Numbered from the stretch's first letter, positions 7,439 through 15,168 are shown. The stretch is DNA of 18,174 nucleotides from JAADHY01 sp964428935 (GCA_964428935.1 CAYSAG010000080.1:1-18174), one strand, 5' to 3'. The notes: generated from the letters alone by a model not told the origin. Made by a program: numbers and translations.

Positions 7439-9157
7439 ATGGACATTGCACAGACACTCCTGTCCCGCCGTGTGGTCACACCCGAGCAGCTCGAGAGGGC
7501 GCAGCGGGAACTGAACGGCCAACGCCTGGACCGGCGGCTGATCGAGCTGGGCCTGGTCAAGGAAGACGACGTGCTGCGCGCGTTTGCCGAAGAGCTGGGC
7601 ATGGAGTTCGTCGACGTCAAGCAGTGGAACGTGGACCGGGAACTGCTGGCCGAGTTTCCGACGCGGGCGATTTTCCGACACAGCGTCTTGCCCTTGCAGA
7701 AGCGGAACGGCCGCGTGGTGGTTGCCGTCAGCGACCCCTTCGACTTCGAGGCGCTGAACGAACTCAGCTCGGCCACCGGCTACGAGCTGGAACCGGTGCT
7801 GGCTCGACAGAGCGACGTCGACGAACTCATCAAAGAAAACCTGGGCGTCGGTGGCGACACAATCAACGAACTGGTCGCTCAGCGGGCTCTGGAAGAAGTC
7901 GAGCTGCTGGAGGAGATTGAGCCGGTCGAAGGCGAGCTGGTCGAGGAGGCTCAGGCCGCGTCCGTCATTCGTTTGGTCAACGAACTGCTGATCGAAGCCC
8001 TCTCGCTGAACGCCACCGACGTCCACATTGAGCCGCAGGAGTCCGGCTTGCGGATTCGCTACCGAATCGACGGCATGCTCCGCATTCAGCCGGTCCCTCC
8101 CGAAATCAACCAGTTCTACGCGGCCATTGTGACGCGTCTGAAAATCATGTCGCACTTGAACATTGCCGAGAAACGGCTTCCACAGGACGGACGCATCAAG
8201 TTGCGAATTCGTGGTCGCGAAATCGACGTCCGCGTGTCGATTATTCCGATGATTCACGGCGAGGCTGTCTGCTTGCGCTTGCTGGACAAGAGCCGAATGG
8301 TGTTCGACCTGTCGAACGTCGGCATGCCCGACCGAATGATTCGCGTCTTCCGCGAGGTGATTACCTTGCCGCACGGAATCATTCTGGTCACCGGTCCCAC
8401 CGGGTCGGGCAAAACCACCACGCTGTACAGCTGCTTGAACGAGATTAACAGCCCGGAGACGAAAATCATTACCATTGAGGACCCGGTCGAGTACCAGATG
8501 GAGGGCATCAACCAGATTCACGTGCACTCGAAGATTGGGTTGACGTTCGCTCACGGACTGCGGAGCATTCTGCGTCACGACCCGGACGTGATTCTGGTCG
8601 GCGAGATTCGGGACGGCGAGACGGCCGAGGCGGCCATTCAGGCGTCGCTGACCGGTCACTTGGTCTTCAGCACCCTGCACACGAACGACGCCCCCAGCGC
8701 GTTTACTCGTTTGATTGACATGGGCGTGGAGCCGTACCTGACGGCCAGCTCGGTGGAGGCGGTCATGGCTCAACGGCTGGTCCGCGTGTTGTGCCGGCAC
8801 TGCAAGAAGCAGGAGCCGCCGGATCCGGACGAAGTACCGAGCGACTTCCCGCGCCCGTTGCCCGAGAAGTTGTGGGTCCGACAGGGGTGCCGCGAGTGTC
8901 GCGACACGGGCTTCGCCGGACGGACCGGCATTTTTGAACTGCTTCGCACCGACGACGGCATTCGGCGGTTGTGTGTCGAGCGGGCTAGTGCGTCGGAAAT
9001 CCGACATTACGCCTTGCAACACGGCATGACAACGCTCCGGCAATGCGGCTGGGAAAAGGTCCTGCAGGGCGTCACCGACGTGCAGGAGGTGGCCCGAGTG
9101 ACCAAGGGCGACGTCGAACAAATGGGCGAGTGGGGTTTGGCCGGCGGTCGCCAGTGA
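7439..9157 (+). CDS. gspE: Type II secretion / pilus assembly ATPase GspE (PilB family)
   Basis: A 572-residue cytoplasmic hexameric ATPase that powers pseudopilus assembly by acting on GspF and docking on GspL. The N-terminal MshEN-type domain spans about residues 1-135 (VVTPEQL, LIELGLV, VVVAVSDPFD). The core motifs are all intact: Walker A GPTGSGKT (319-326), Asp box ITIEDPVEY (344-352), Walker B ILVGEIRD (385-392) and His box GHLVFSTLHTND (406-417). The zinc tetracysteine is present as LCRHC (C452, C455) and GCREC (C484, C487). Length is normal for the family. The ATG at 7439 has only weak ribosome-site similarity upstream but begins exactly where family members do. It lies between the GspD-like gene and gspF, the classic D-E-F order. 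Family assignment is certain; T2SS rather than type IV pilus follows from the full pseudopilin set downstream. Confidence 0.97.
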   Translation: MDIAQTLLSRRVVTPEQLERAQRELNGQRLDRRLIELGLVKEDDVLRAFAEELGMEFVDVKQWNVDRELLAEFPTRAIFRHSVLPLQKRNGRVVVAVSDPFDFEALNELSSATGYELEPVLARQSDVDELIKENLGVGGDTINELVAQRALEEVELLEEIEPVEGELVEEAQAASVIRLVNELLIEALSLNATDVHIEPQESGLRIRYRIDGMLRIQPVPPEINQFYAAIVTRLKIMSHLNIAEKRLPQDGRIKLRIRGREIDVRVSIIPMIHGEAVCLRLLDKSRMVFDLSNVGMPDRMIRVFREVITLPHGIILVTGPTGSGKTTTLYSCLNEINSPETKIITIEDPVEYQMEGINQIHVHSKIGLTFAHGLRSILRHDPDVILVGEIRDGETAEAAIQASLTGHLVFSTLHTNDAPSAFTRLIDMGVEPYLTASSVEAVMAQRLVRVLCRHCKKQEPPDPDEVPSDFPRPLPEKLWVRQGCRECRDTGFAGRTGIFELLRTDDGIRRLCVERASASEIRHYALQHGMTTLRQCGWEKVLQGVTDVQEVARVTKGDVEQMGEWGLAGGRQ

Positions 9158-9190
9158 CCGCAACAGCCCCGCGTGGCTTCCCGGAGAACG

Positions 9191-9227
9191 GAACGGACCG
9201 GCGAGCCGTTCGGACCTCGCAGCGAGG
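9191..9227 (+). other. Two adjacent small hairpins between gspE and gspF
   Basis: GAACGG (9191-9196) pairs with CCGTTC (9206-9211) around a 9-base loop. CCTCG (9215-9219) pairs with CGAGG (9223-9227) around CAG. They lie in the 186-base gspE-gspF spacer, which has no other recognisable content. No U-tract follows. The stems are short enough that chance is a real alternative. Confidence 0.35.
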
Positions 9228-9343
9228 GGCAGGAGCCAAGGGCCACGACACAACAACGGCTCCGAAGGCCGGCGTGGCGTGTGGTCGGCAAGCACGAAAC
9301 GGGTCAGCCCTGGGGCGTCAACACGTGAGAGTCTTGAGGGGTC

Positions 9344-10552
9344 ATGCCGGAGTTTGAGTACGTCGCACGCGAGCAGAGCGGAAACGAAGTCCGAGGAGTG
9401 CTGACGGCCGCGAACGAAATGGAGGTCGCGTCGAACCTGGCCGCTCAGCAACTGTTCCCGGTGCGCATTGAGCTGGCTCAAAAGGAGAAGGCTCAGTTGC
9501 GCTACGCGGGACGCCGGGTGCGACCCCGTTACGTCGCCATTTTTTACTCGCAGCTGGCCGACCTGCTCCGTTCCGGCGTTCCCTTGCTTCGGGCCTTGGA
9601 CCTGCTGGAACGCCAGGCGACCAACCCGGCGCTGAAGCTGGTGCTGCAGGACGTGCGGGACCAAGTCGCCGACGGCGTGGCGCTGGCCGACGCCATGCGC
9701 CGGCACCCGAAAGCGTTTTCCGAGCTGGCCGTCAGCATGGTGCGGGCGGGTGAGGAAGGCGCGTTCTTGGAAGACGTGTTGAAACGAGTGGCGAATTTCA
9801 CCGAGCACCAGGAAGAACTGAAAAGCCGATTGATCGGCTCGACCGTCTACCCGGTCTTTCTGCTGGTCATTGGGACGGTCATTGTGACCACAATGGTGGT
9901 GTGGTTCGTTCCGAAATTCGAGCCCATTTTCCAACGAATGGCTCAGCGAGGACAGTTGCCGTGGGCTACGACGGCACTGATGGCGGTCAGCCACACCTTG
10001 GGGCAGTACGGTCCGTACTTGCTGGTGGCGCTGGTCGGAGCCGTCGCCTTCCTGGTTCACTACAGCCAGACGGAGGAGGGACGCTACTTTGCCGACGGCC
10101 TGAAGTTGAAAATGAAGGGGTTGGGAGCGATTGTCCGCAGCTTGGCCATCGCACGCTTCTGCCGCATTTTGGGTACGCTGCTCCAAAACGGCGTTCCCAT
10201 TTTGCAGTCGATCCGCATTGCCAAAGACGCAACCGGGAACCGCGTGTTGAGCGACGCCATTGGCCGCGCGGCCGAGAACGTGCAAGCGGGCAAGAGCCTG
10301 GCTCGACCGTTGGCGGCCAGCCACCAGTTTCCGGAAGACATTGTCGAAATGATTGCCGTCGGCGAAGAGGCAAACAATTTGGAGCAGGTGCTGATTGACA
10401 TTGCCGACAACTTGGAGCGTCGAACCTACCGACAGTTGGACCTGCTGGTCCGGCTATTGGAGCCGGTCATGTTGATGGTCATGGCCGGAGTCATTCTGTT
10501 CATTGTCGCCGGGTTGTTGCTGCCGATTCTGCAGAGTTCGAGTATTCTGTGA
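9344..10552 (+). CDS. gspF: Type II secretion inner-membrane platform protein GspF (PilC family)
   Basis: A 402-residue polytopic inner-membrane protein around which GspE drives pseudopilin insertion. Two T2SSF repeats are visible. The first (about 65-188) has FYSQLADLLRSGVPLLRAL and MVRAGEEGAFLEDVLKRVA. The second (about 268-392) has FCRILGTLLQNGVPILQSI and MIAVGEEANNLEQVLIDIA. Membrane segments lie at about 165-188, 223-240 and 373-394, the last in the typical LLEPVMLMVMAGVILFIVAG context. The N-terminus (MPEFEYVAREQSG) matches the family start, and the length is normal. The ATG at 9344 has GAGGGG (9336-9341) unusually close, with only two bases between. It is 186 bases after gspE. Its stop TGA overlaps a GTG that could start an extended form of gspG. 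Confident assignment. Confidence 0.96.
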   Translation: MPEFEYVAREQSGNEVRGVLTAANEMEVASNLAAQQLFPVRIELAQKEKAQLRYAGRRVRPRYVAIFYSQLADLLRSGVPLLRALDLLERQATNPALKLVLQDVRDQVADGVALADAMRRHPKAFSELAVSMVRAGEEGAFLEDVLKRVANFTEHQEELKSRLIGSTVYPVFLLVIGTVIVTTMVVWFVPKFEPIFQRMAQRGQLPWATTALMAVSHTLGQYGPYLLVALVGAVAFLVHYSQTEEGRYFADGLKLKMKGLGAIVRSLAIARFCRILGTLLQNGVPILQSIRIAKDATGNRVLSDAIGRAAENVQAGKSLARPLAASHQFPEDIVEMIAVGEEANNLEQVLIDIADNLERRTYRQLDLLVRLLEPVMLMVMAGVILFIVAGLLLPILQSSSIL

Positions 10553-10562
10553 GTCGCAGTGG

Positions 10563-10595
10563 GGCTTGCGGCAAGAAGGTCGCCGGCCGCAAGCC
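10563..10595 (+). other. Strong 10-bp hairpin between gspF and gspG
   Basis: GGCTTGCGGC (10563-10572) pairs perfectly with GCCGCAAGCC (10586-10595) around a 13-base loop, starting 11 bases after the gspF stop. It is the longest perfect short-range inverted repeat I found in the window and has no U-tract. Position before the major pseudopilin gene suggests an RNA cleavage or stability element. Confidence 0.6.
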
Positions 10596-10613
10596 AGTCG
10601 AGGGGGCAAGAGC

Positions 10614-10643
10614 CTTTGACGGACTGGAGCAGGAATGTCAAAG
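10614..10643 (+). other. Second hairpin between gspF and gspG
   Basis: CTTTGAC (10614-10620) pairs with GTCAAAG (10637-10643) around a 16-base loop, 18 bases after the 10-bp hairpin and 17 bases before the GGAGG ribosome site of gspG. It is less GC-rich than the others and so less likely to arise from base composition alone. Confidence 0.45.
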
Positions 10644-10660
10644 CGGGCAACCTGAGAACG

Positions 10661-10665
10661 GGAGG
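10661..10665 (+). promoter_or_regulatory. gspG: Strong ribosome binding site for gspG
   Basis: GGAGG lies 9 bases before the ATG at 10675. It is one of the two best ribosome sites in the cluster, fitting high expression of a major pseudopilin, and it favours 10675 over the upstream GTG at 10549 that overlaps the gspF stop. Confidence 0.7.
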
Positions 10666-10674
10666 TACAGTGCC

Positions 10675-11136
10675 ATGCGGACCAACAAACGGAACGCCAG
10701 ACGTCGTCGCGGCTTCACTCTGCTGGAAGTCTTGCTGGTGTTGGCCATTTTGGGCGTCATTGCCGCCATGGTGGTGCCCAACCTGCTGGGGCGTCAGCAG
10801 GAGGCCAACATCAAGGTGACCAAGCTGAACATCAAGAACTTCGAAGACGCCGTGAAGCTGTACGCGGTCGACCACGACGGTCAGTACCCGGAAGGGGACA
10901 CCGAGACCGTGGTGGCCTTGCTCATGAACACGGTCGACGAAGAAACGGGCCAGGCCGTCCAGCCGTACCTGGAAGAAATCCCGAAGGACGCGTGGGACCG
11001 ACCGCTGCAGTACGAGTACCCGCCGTCGGGTAACCACCAGACCGTCGGTGGCAAGCCGGCCATTTGGTCGTACGGGCCGGACGGCCAAGACGGCACCGAC
11101 GACGACATTGGCAACTGGCAGGAAGACGTTCAGTAG
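10675..11136 (+). CDS. gspG: Major pseudopilin GspG
   Basis: A 153-residue class III prepilin, the main subunit of the pseudopilus. The leader is a basic 13 residues ending RRRRG, with cleavage before Phe14 in the motif GFTLLEVLLVLAILGVIAAM; Glu18 is the conserved +5 residue. The mature part has the GspG hallmarks: PNLLGRQQEANIKVTK, the helix running into AVKLYAVDHDGQYPE, the conserved KDAWDRPLQYEYP, and the C-terminal calcium-loop region with SYGPDGQDGTDDDIGNW. Length is typical. The start has GGAGG 9 bases upstream; a GTG at 10549 in the same frame would add 42 residues and overlap the gspF stop, but the added sequence is non-family-like. It follows gspF by 122 bases containing two hairpins, and gspH starts 15 bases after. 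Cleavage needs a prepilin peptidase that is not encoded here. Confidence 0.96.
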   Translation: MRTNKRNARRRRGFTLLEVLLVLAILGVIAAMVVPNLLGRQQEANIKVTKLNIKNFEDAVKLYAVDHDGQYPEGDTETVVALLMNTVDEETGQAVQPYLEEIPKDAWDRPLQYEYPPSGNHQTVGGKPAIWSYGPDGQDGTDDDIGNWQEDVQ

Positions 11137-11151
11137 CGACGGGCCGCGTCG

Positions 11152-11772
11152 ATGGGTGTCGTTTGGGCCGAGCGGCGGACGGGCCAACCCGACCGCCGCG
11201 GTTACACGTTGATTGAAGTGCTGCTGGTCGTGGCCGTCGTCGCGGCGTTCGCGGCCATTGTGTGGCCGCCGCTGCTGCGAATGTACAAGGACTACCGGTT
11301 GCGAGAGGCGGCGGAGCGGGTGCGAGCCGCGCTGGCCAAAGCCCACCTCCTGGCACTCGACCAAGGCGTGACCTACCAGTTTCGTTTCGAGCCGGAAGGG
11401 CGGCACTACGTCGTGCTGCCGTACGAGCAAGAGTCGGACCAAGCGGCCGAAGAGACCGAGGACACGACCGACTCGACCTCCGGCTCGACGTCGTTCTCCT
11501 GGCAACTGCCCGAGGACATGACTTTTGGCGAAGACGTCGAAGTCGACGCGGTCTACACGTCCCTCACCGACGACCAGTTGTCGGCCCTCGGCGACGCCCG
11601 AGCGCTGGAGGGCGTGAGCTGGTCGGCCCCGTTGCTGTTCTACCCGGACGGGACGGCCACGGACGGGCAGTTCGAGGTCCTGAGCGGCACGGAACGCTAC
11701 GTGGAAATGACGCTGCGCGGACTCACCAGCAGCGTGACGGTGTCGCGGGTCAAACGAGGGCAACCGGAATGA
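11152..11772 (+). CDS. gspH: Minor pseudopilin GspH
   Basis: A 206-residue minor pseudopilin, expected near the tip of the pseudopilus. The leader of 17 residues ends DRRG, with cleavage before Tyr18 in RRGYTLIEVLLVVAVVAAFA and Glu22 at +5. The segment REAAERVRAALAKAHLLALDQGVTYQFRFE (in part about residues 51-80) is the usual GspH helix-to-strand transition. The family-like C-terminal strands include LLFYPDGTATDGQFEV (161-176). Between them is an acidic, Ser/Thr-rich insertion (about 94-115). It begins 15 bases after gspG with a poor ribosome site, which suggests translation depends on gspG. Its TGA overlaps the gspI ATG in an ATGA. The H assignment rests on order and this C-terminal motif; some databases would call it a generic GspH/FimT pseudopilin. 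Confidence 0.88.
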   Translation: MGVVWAERRTGQPDRRGYTLIEVLLVVAVVAAFAAIVWPPLLRMYKDYRLREAAERVRAALAKAHLLALDQGVTYQFRFEPEGRHYVVLPYEQESDQAAEETEDTTDSTSGSTSFSWQLPEDMTFGEDVEVDAVYTSLTDDQLSALGDARALEGVSWSAPLLFYPDGTATDGQFEVLSGTERYVEMTLRGLTSSVTVSRVKRGQPE

Positions 11773-12386
11773 CGACGGCGGTGAGCAGAGCGAGCGGTTG
11801 TGTCTTTTCCGCGGGCGGGCCGCGGGCGGGCCGACGCCGCCGTCGGCCGGTCTGGGTTGAAGACCGAAGCGCCTTCGCGGGGCGACGCCTCGACCGGTTC
11901 GGTCGGTTCAACCGGACCGTCCGCTGCGCGCGTTGGTTGAAGCACGCTCGCCGCGGCCGGCCGCCTGGACTGACGCTGCTGGAAGTCGTTCTGGCCATTG
12001 CGTTGTTCCTGGGCGCGACGGCCGTGCTCAGCCAACTGGTCTCGACCGGCGTCCGGGCCGCCGTGCAAGCTCGCTGGCAAACGCAGGCGGTCCTGCGGTG
12101 CCAGTCGAAAATGGACGAAGTGGTGGCTGGTGTCGAGCCGCTGCAGGACGTCAGCGAGGGGTTCTTCGACGACGACGAGGAAGGGGTGTGGCGGTGGAGT
12201 CTGACGGTCCTGCCCGGTCCGGAGGACAACCTTTACGAGCTGACGGTCCGAGTGTGGCGGGCCACGGACGAGCAGTCCGGCCTGGGACAAGTTTCCTACT
12301 CGCTGACCCGCTACTACTTCGACCGCGAGGCCGTTGCCGAGTCGTTAGACTTGGGCACGCCAACCGGCAGCGAGGAGACGCCATGA
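11769..12386 (+). CDS. gspI: Minor pseudopilin GspI with an unusually long leader
   Basis: A 205-residue minor pseudopilin. The prepilin motif PPGLTLLEVVLAIALFLGAT places cleavage after Gly67, before Leu68, with Glu72 at +5. GspI-like features follow: a cysteine-containing stretch with QSKMDEVVAGVEPLQDVSEG (about 115-134), an acidic FFDDDEEG, and WRWSLTVLP and ELTVRVWR strands. The ATG at 11769 forms an ATGA overlap with the gspH stop, typical of translational coupling, but yields a 67-residue Arg-rich leader, far longer than usual. A TTG at 11937 in frame would give an ordinary 11-residue leader (starting MKHARRGRPPG if TTG is read as Met). No good ribosome site supports either. The stop overlaps the gspJ ATG in another ATGA. 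Identity as a pseudopilin is sure, the I label is likely from order, and the start is unsettled. Confidence 0.85.
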   Translation: MTTAVSRASGCVFSAGGPRAGRRRRRPVWVEDRSAFAGRRLDRFGRFNRTVRCARWLKHARRGRPPGLTLLEVVLAIALFLGATAVLSQLVSTGVRAAVQARWQTQAVLRCQSKMDEVVAGVEPLQDVSEGFFDDDEEGVWRWSLTVLPGPEDNLYELTVRVWRATDEQSGLGQVSYSLTRYYFDREAVAESLDLGTPTGSEETP

Positions 12387-13363
12387 ACCGAGGACAGCGA
12401 GGCTGGTGCCAGGCAAACGGACCGAGCTGGTTTGGCCGAACGGACCGCACGCGGCTGGCGGCCGCTTCACGCTCCGGCCACGGGGCCTTCACCCTGCTGG
12501 AAGTGCTGCTCGCCACGGGCCTCAGCCTGATTCTCATGGTCGCCGTCTACGGAGCCTTGGAGTTGTACTACCGGTACTCGCAGGTCGGGCAGACGGAAAT
12601 GGAACGGGCCCGAATTGCTCGAGCCGTCCTGGACATGATTGCCTCCGACATTCGCTCGGTCGTGTTCTTCAAGAAACAGACCAGCGGGGACCGGTACGTT
12701 TCGTTGGAAGAGACGTCGGAGGAGGGAGAGTTCTCGCTGGAGTTTGAAACGCCCGAGCCGACGGACGCACTGGCAGCCGCCAGCGGTGGCATTTCCGGCG
12801 ACTCGCAAATGCTCGTCATTCATGTGGCTCGGCTGGAGCCGGCTGAGCTGGCCGAAGCGGCAAGCGACGTAGCTCCAATGGCGGCCAGCGAACTGCAAAC
12901 GGTGAGCTACTTTCTGGTGGGGACCGACAGCGACACGGCGTTGCAGCAAGCCGTCGTCGCCGCGTGGTCGGAGCAGACCGGCGCGGAGCCGAGTTCCGTC
13001 ACCGGGCTGGCGCGACTGCAGGCCGACCGGCTCGAGACCGCACAGGCTGAGCAGGAAGGCGGCTACGACTCACTGGCCGGCGGAGCTCGCGTGCTGGCCG
13101 AGGAAATCGACTTCTTGCAGTTCGAGTACTTCGACGGCACGCAGTGGCTGGAGGAGTGGGACTCGGAGGCCTACGGCGGACTGCCGGTCGCCGTGGCCGT
13201 GACCATTGGCTTCCGTCAGCCGGAGCAGCCGCCGTCGTTGCTGTTCGGCGGAGTCGTTTCACACTCCACCGACCAGTACCGGCTGGTCGTAGCTGTACCG
13301 CTGGCTGCGGCGTACGGAGCCGAGTCGAGCGAGTCGGCGCAGGCGGGGGAGACGCTGTTTTGA
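12383..13363 (+). CDS. gspJ: Minor pseudopilin GspJ
   Basis: A 326-residue minor pseudopilin, longer than the usual 200 or so residues of classical GspJ. The ATG at 12383 overlaps the gspI stop (ATGA) and has AGGAG (12373-12377) 5 bases upstream. The prepilin motif is GHGAFTLLEVLLATGLSLIL. If Glu40 is +5, cleavage falls after Ala35 rather than Gly34, a departure from the usual Gly at -1. After the membrane helix come LELYYRYSQ and the helix ERARIARAVLDMIASDIRSV, as in the PulJ/GspJ family. The C-terminal part (about 230-310) has RVLAEEIDFLQFEYFDG and the strand VAVTIGFRQ, also family-like. The middle (about 100-225) is acidic and Ala-rich and looks inserted. GspJ should join the I-K tip complex. 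The downstream gspK lies 140 bases on, or overlaps by TTGA if an upstream start is used. Confidence 0.9.
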   Translation: MNRGQRGWCQANGPSWFGRTDRTRLAAASRSGHGAFTLLEVLLATGLSLILMVAVYGALELYYRYSQVGQTEMERARIARAVLDMIASDIRSVVFFKKQTSGDRYVSLEETSEEGEFSLEFETPEPTDALAAASGGISGDSQMLVIHVARLEPAELAEAASDVAPMAASELQTVSYFLVGTDSDTALQQAVVAAWSEQTGAEPSSVTGLARLQADRLETAQAEQEGGYDSLAGGARVLAEEIDFLQFEYFDGTQWLEEWDSEAYGGLPVAVAVTIGFRQPEQPPSLLFGGVVSHSTDQYRLVVAVPLAAAYGAESSESAQAGETLF

Positions 13364-13503
13364 GCGGCTACGGAGACGTCAAGAAACGCGACCGCAACAA
13401 AGGTCCCGGCGGCTGGTTCACTCGGACCGGGCCGACGGGCTCTCCAGCGCGGCGGGCGGGTCGAGCGGCAGGCGGCGCGGCGGGAAAAACGACGCGAGGA
13501 ACA

Positions 13504-15168
13504 ATGAAACCCGGCTCGCTTCCGCACAGCGAAAACCGACGGACTGCTCGGACCGAGACAACTCGCCACGGCAGCATTCTGCTGGCCGTGCTGGTGGTCA
13601 TTGCGTTGCTTTCGTTGGGAGCGTACACGTTCACCGAGGTCATGGTGAGCGAGGCTGAGGGAACGGCCATGTTTGCTCGCCGAGTGCAGGCTCGCTACCT
13701 GGCCGACTCGGGCGTCGACCTGGTCTGCGCGGTGCTGGCGTCCGGGACCAGCGACGTGGACTTGTACGACAACCCGGAGCTGTTTCAAAACCAGTTGGTG
13801 GTCGACTCGGAGCGGCTCCGCGGGCAAGGCTACTTCAGCGTCGTGGCTCCCGTGGTGTCCGACACGTCGGGCCGGTCGATTCGTTTCGGCTTGGTGGACG
13901 AGTCGGCCAAGCTGAATTTGAACACGTTGCTGTCGAACGAGAGCAGCGACCCGGAGGAAGTGCGTCAGCGGCTCCTCTACTTGCCGAACATGACCGAGGA
14001 CGTGGCGGACGCCATTCTGGACTGGCTGGACGAAGACGACGAGCCGCGCGAGTTGGGAGCGGAGGCGGAGTATTACTTGAGCTTGGTGCCGTCGTACGAG
14101 CCGGCCAACGGGCCGTTCCGTTCGCTGGACGAACTGCTGCTGGTGGCGGGTGTGACGCCCGAATTGTTGTACGGCGAGGACTGGAACCGGAACGGCCTGC
14201 TGGACCCGAACGAAGACGACGGCGACGCCAGCCCACCGCTCGACGACGCCGACGGCCAGCTCGACCTGGGCTGGGTCGACTACCTGACCGTCTACAGTCG
14301 CGAGTCGAACCGGCGGTCCGACGGCAGCCAGAAGATTAACCTGAACGAGTCGGACCTGGAGTCCTTGTACGACCAGGTGGCGGCGGAGTTCGGCGAGGAC
14401 GCGGCTCGCTTCGTCGTCGCCTACCGCATTTACGGCCCGGCGCAGACGGGTGAGTCGACCGGGGAGGGCGAAGGGGAAGTCTCGGACGAGGCCCGGCAGC
14501 AGGCCGAGGAACTGGGCCGGCAAATTGGACAAGCCCTCGCTGGCGGCGGTGGCGGCACTCAGAAAGCCACTCGCGGCGGACTCGACCTCAGCCGGGGCGG
14601 CTCGCACAAAATCCAATCGGTCTTTGACTTGGTCGGCGTGCAAGTCAACGCCGAAGTCGACGGGCAACCGACGCAGCTGACCAGCCCGTGGTCGGACGAC
14701 CCGAACGAAATGCAAGGCTACTTGCCTCAATTGCTCGACGCCTTCACCACGACCGACGACGAGTTCATTGAGGGACGAATCAACGTCAACGAAGCGAGCT
14801 GGGAAGTGCTCATGACCGTGCCCGGAATGACCGAGGAGCTGGCCGACGCCATTGTCGGCCTGCGCGGCGGGGCGTCGGAGCAAGGGGGGACGGAAGACAC
14901 GGCCGGCACGCGAACGACGGTGGGCTGGCTCTACGTCGAAGGGCTCGTGACGTTGGACCAACTCCGAAAGCTGGCCCCGTACATTACCACCCGCGGCAGC
15001 GTGTTCCGCGTCCAAGTGGTTGGCTACTTCGGCGAGGGCGGGCCGTTCGTTCGAGAGGAGGCGGTCGTGGACGCCAGCGAGTTGCCACCGAAAATCCTCG
15101 CCTTGCGAGACCTGAACAACTTGGGAAAAGGGTACTCCAGAAGCCTGTTGCAGGGAGGAACGCCGTGA
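13504..15168 (+). CDS. gspK: Minor pseudopilin GspK (pseudopilus tip)
   Basis: A 554-residue minor pseudopilin that should cap the tip complex. The ATG at 13504 has GAGGA (13496-13500) 3 bases upstream. The motif RHGSILLAVLVVIALLSLGA places cleavage before Ser24; +5 is Leu, not Glu, as is characteristic of GspK. The family helix RRVQARYLADSGVDLV (59-74), DESAKLNLNTLL (132-143) and LPNMTEDVADAILDWLDEDD (160-179) follow, with SLDELLLVAGVTPELL typical of the GspK alpha domain. A second helix-hairpin-helix-like unit occurs at 426-453 (RINVNEASWEVL, VPGMTEELADAIVGLR). An EF-hand-type loop DWNRNGLLDPNE is at 226-237. A Gly-rich linker lies at about 312-360. It is longer than classical GspK (about 320). 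The same frame is open back to a TTG at 13360 that overlaps the gspJ stop, so a 48-residue longer form is possible. Confidence 0.92.
   Translation: MKPGSLPHSENRRTARTETTRHGSILLAVLVVIALLSLGAYTFTEVMVSEAEGTAMFARRVQARYLADSGVDLVCAVLASGTSDVDLYDNPELFQNQLVVDSERLRGQGYFSVVAPVVSDTSGRSIRFGLVDESAKLNLNTLLSNESSDPEEVRQRLLYLPNMTEDVADAILDWLDEDDEPRELGAEAEYYLSLVPSYEPANGPFRSLDELLLVAGVTPELLYGEDWNRNGLLDPNEDDGDASPPLDDADGQLDLGWVDYLTVYSRESNRRSDGSQKINLNESDLESLYDQVAAEFGEDAARFVVAYRIYGPAQTGESTGEGEGEVSDEARQQAEELGRQIGQALAGGGGGTQKATRGGLDLSRGGSHKIQSVFDLVGVQVNAEVDGQPTQLTSPWSDDPNEMQGYLPQLLDAFTTTDDEFIEGRINVNEASWEVLMTVPGMTEELADAIVGLRGGASEQGGTEDTAGTRTTVGWLYVEGLVTLDQLRKLAPYITTRGSVFRVQVVGYFGEGGPFVREEAVVDASELPPKILALRDLNNLGKGYSRSLLQGGTP

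Noticed and set aside
7091..10324. A 1077-codon open frame on the minus strand opposite gspE and gspF
   Set aside because: It is antisense to two certain genes. The rarity of TTA, CTA and TCA in the sense strand leaves long antisense frames open, and the translation shows no family motif.
13360..13503. TTG at 13360 as the gspK start
   Set aside because: It would overlap the gspJ stop neatly, but it adds 48 low-complexity residues before an ATG that has its own ribosome site; kept only as an alternative.
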